Notes under the pieces: model-generated | Database searches by the model: none | Seen by the model: only the letters and a program-made list of their open reading frames with translations | Told to the model about the DNA's origin: nothing | In this document: positions 13,163-13,401 of the stretch, piece after piece | Layout: the number at the start of each line of letters is the position of its first letter | Position numbering within the stretch: the first letter of the stretch is position 1 | DNA from: Lysobacteraceae bacterium | Lineage (GTDB): Bacteria; Pseudomonadota; Gammaproteobacteria; DSM-19610 | NCBI GenBank assembly: GCA_020201295.1 | Contig: JAIVHA010000133.1 | Location: 1-13,401, forward strand | Direction: 5' to 3' | Length of the DNA: 13,401 nt | Program-made: the position numbers and the translations under genes

Positions 13163-13401
13163 ATGGAGATTCGCGCTCCCGTCACGCCGGAAGAGTTCGA
13201 GCGCTACTACGTCTTCCGTCACCGCCTGCTGCGCGGACCCTGGGGCCAGCCGCGCGGCAGTGAGCGCGATGAACTGGAAGAACAGGCCCGGCACCTGATG
13301 GTAACCGCCGCCGATGGCAATGTGATCGGTGTCGGCCGCCTGCACTTCAATACCCCGGAAGAGCCCCAGATTCGTTTCATGGCCGTGGACGAGGACTGTC
13401 G
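13163..13401 (+). CDS. GNAT family N-acetyltransferase, C-terminus outside window
   Basis: The first 79 codons of an acetyltransferase that would move acetyl from acetyl-CoA to an amine. The visible part reads MEIRAPVTPEEFERYYVFRHRLLRGPWGQPRGSERDELEEQ, then HLMVTAADGNVIGVGRLHFNTPEEPQIRFMAVDED. The alpha1-alpha2 opening (FRHRLLR.PWGQP.GSE.DELE) and the beta2-beta3-beta4 strands leading to the acetyl-CoA-binding loop are as in GNAT proteins, but the Q/R-x-x-G-x-G/A motif itself lies past the edge. The ATG at 13163 lacks a strong ribosome site (it follows GCGGCCGCC), consistent with coupling to the oxygenase 10 nt upstream. Its substrate cannot be told. Confidence 0.85.
   Translation, partial: MEIRAPVTPEEFERYYVFRHRLLRGPWGQPRGSERDELEEQARHLMVTAADGNVIGVGRLHFNTPEEPQIRFMAVDEDC

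Overview
The window looks like chromosomal DNA from a GC-rich gammaproteobacterium, most likely a sulfur oxidiser of the Chromatiales/Ectothiorhodospiraceae type. This rests on the mix of PBP1B, CysG and TPMT-type genes, a DsrS-like gene, and REP-type palindromes of the 'GTAGGAGCGGC...GCCGCGAA' class. The lineage is inferred from gene recognition by eye, not from a search.

Layout. Positions 1-1162 (minus) hold the N-terminal 387 codons of penicillin-binding protein 1B, running off the left edge. A divergent NlpC/P60 lipoprotein follows (1372-1893, plus). A perfect REP palindrome separates it from a convergent minus-strand block that reads from 9770 down to 2077. In transcription order this block is: Sel1-repeat protein, DsrS-like protein, an unrecognised 179-residue protein and a glutaredoxin (tightly packed); a second REP palindrome; siroheme synthase CysG and a thiopurine-methyltransferase-type enzyme; then a 157-nt gap, a membrane-anchored von Willebrand A protein and a membrane-anchored coiled-coil protein.

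Positions 9771-10154 have no gene but hold a 16-bp perfect palindrome and a run of stem-loops forming the leader of a 65-residue protein (10155-10352, plus). That gene ends at a clear intrinsic terminator. It faces a minus-strand hypothetical gene (10611-11189) across a nested inverted-repeat, MITE-like element. On the far side of a divergent promoter region with an IscR type-1-like operator lies a 347-residue protein of the type I recall as Sfum_1244 (11368-12411, plus). A third REP palindrome comes next, then a 2-oxoglutarate/Fe(II) oxygenase (12544-13152) and the start of a GNAT acetyltransferase cut by the right edge.

How the genes may work together. DsrS is known from the dsr sulfur-oxidation operon of purple sulfur bacteria, and siroheme made by CysG is the cofactor of DsrAB. 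The Sel1-DsrS-unknown-GrxC group followed by CysG is therefore a plausible detached dsr accessory locus. PBP1B and the NlpC/P60 lipoprotein both act on peptidoglycan. The vWA and coiled-coil proteins look like a co-made envelope pair of unknown role.
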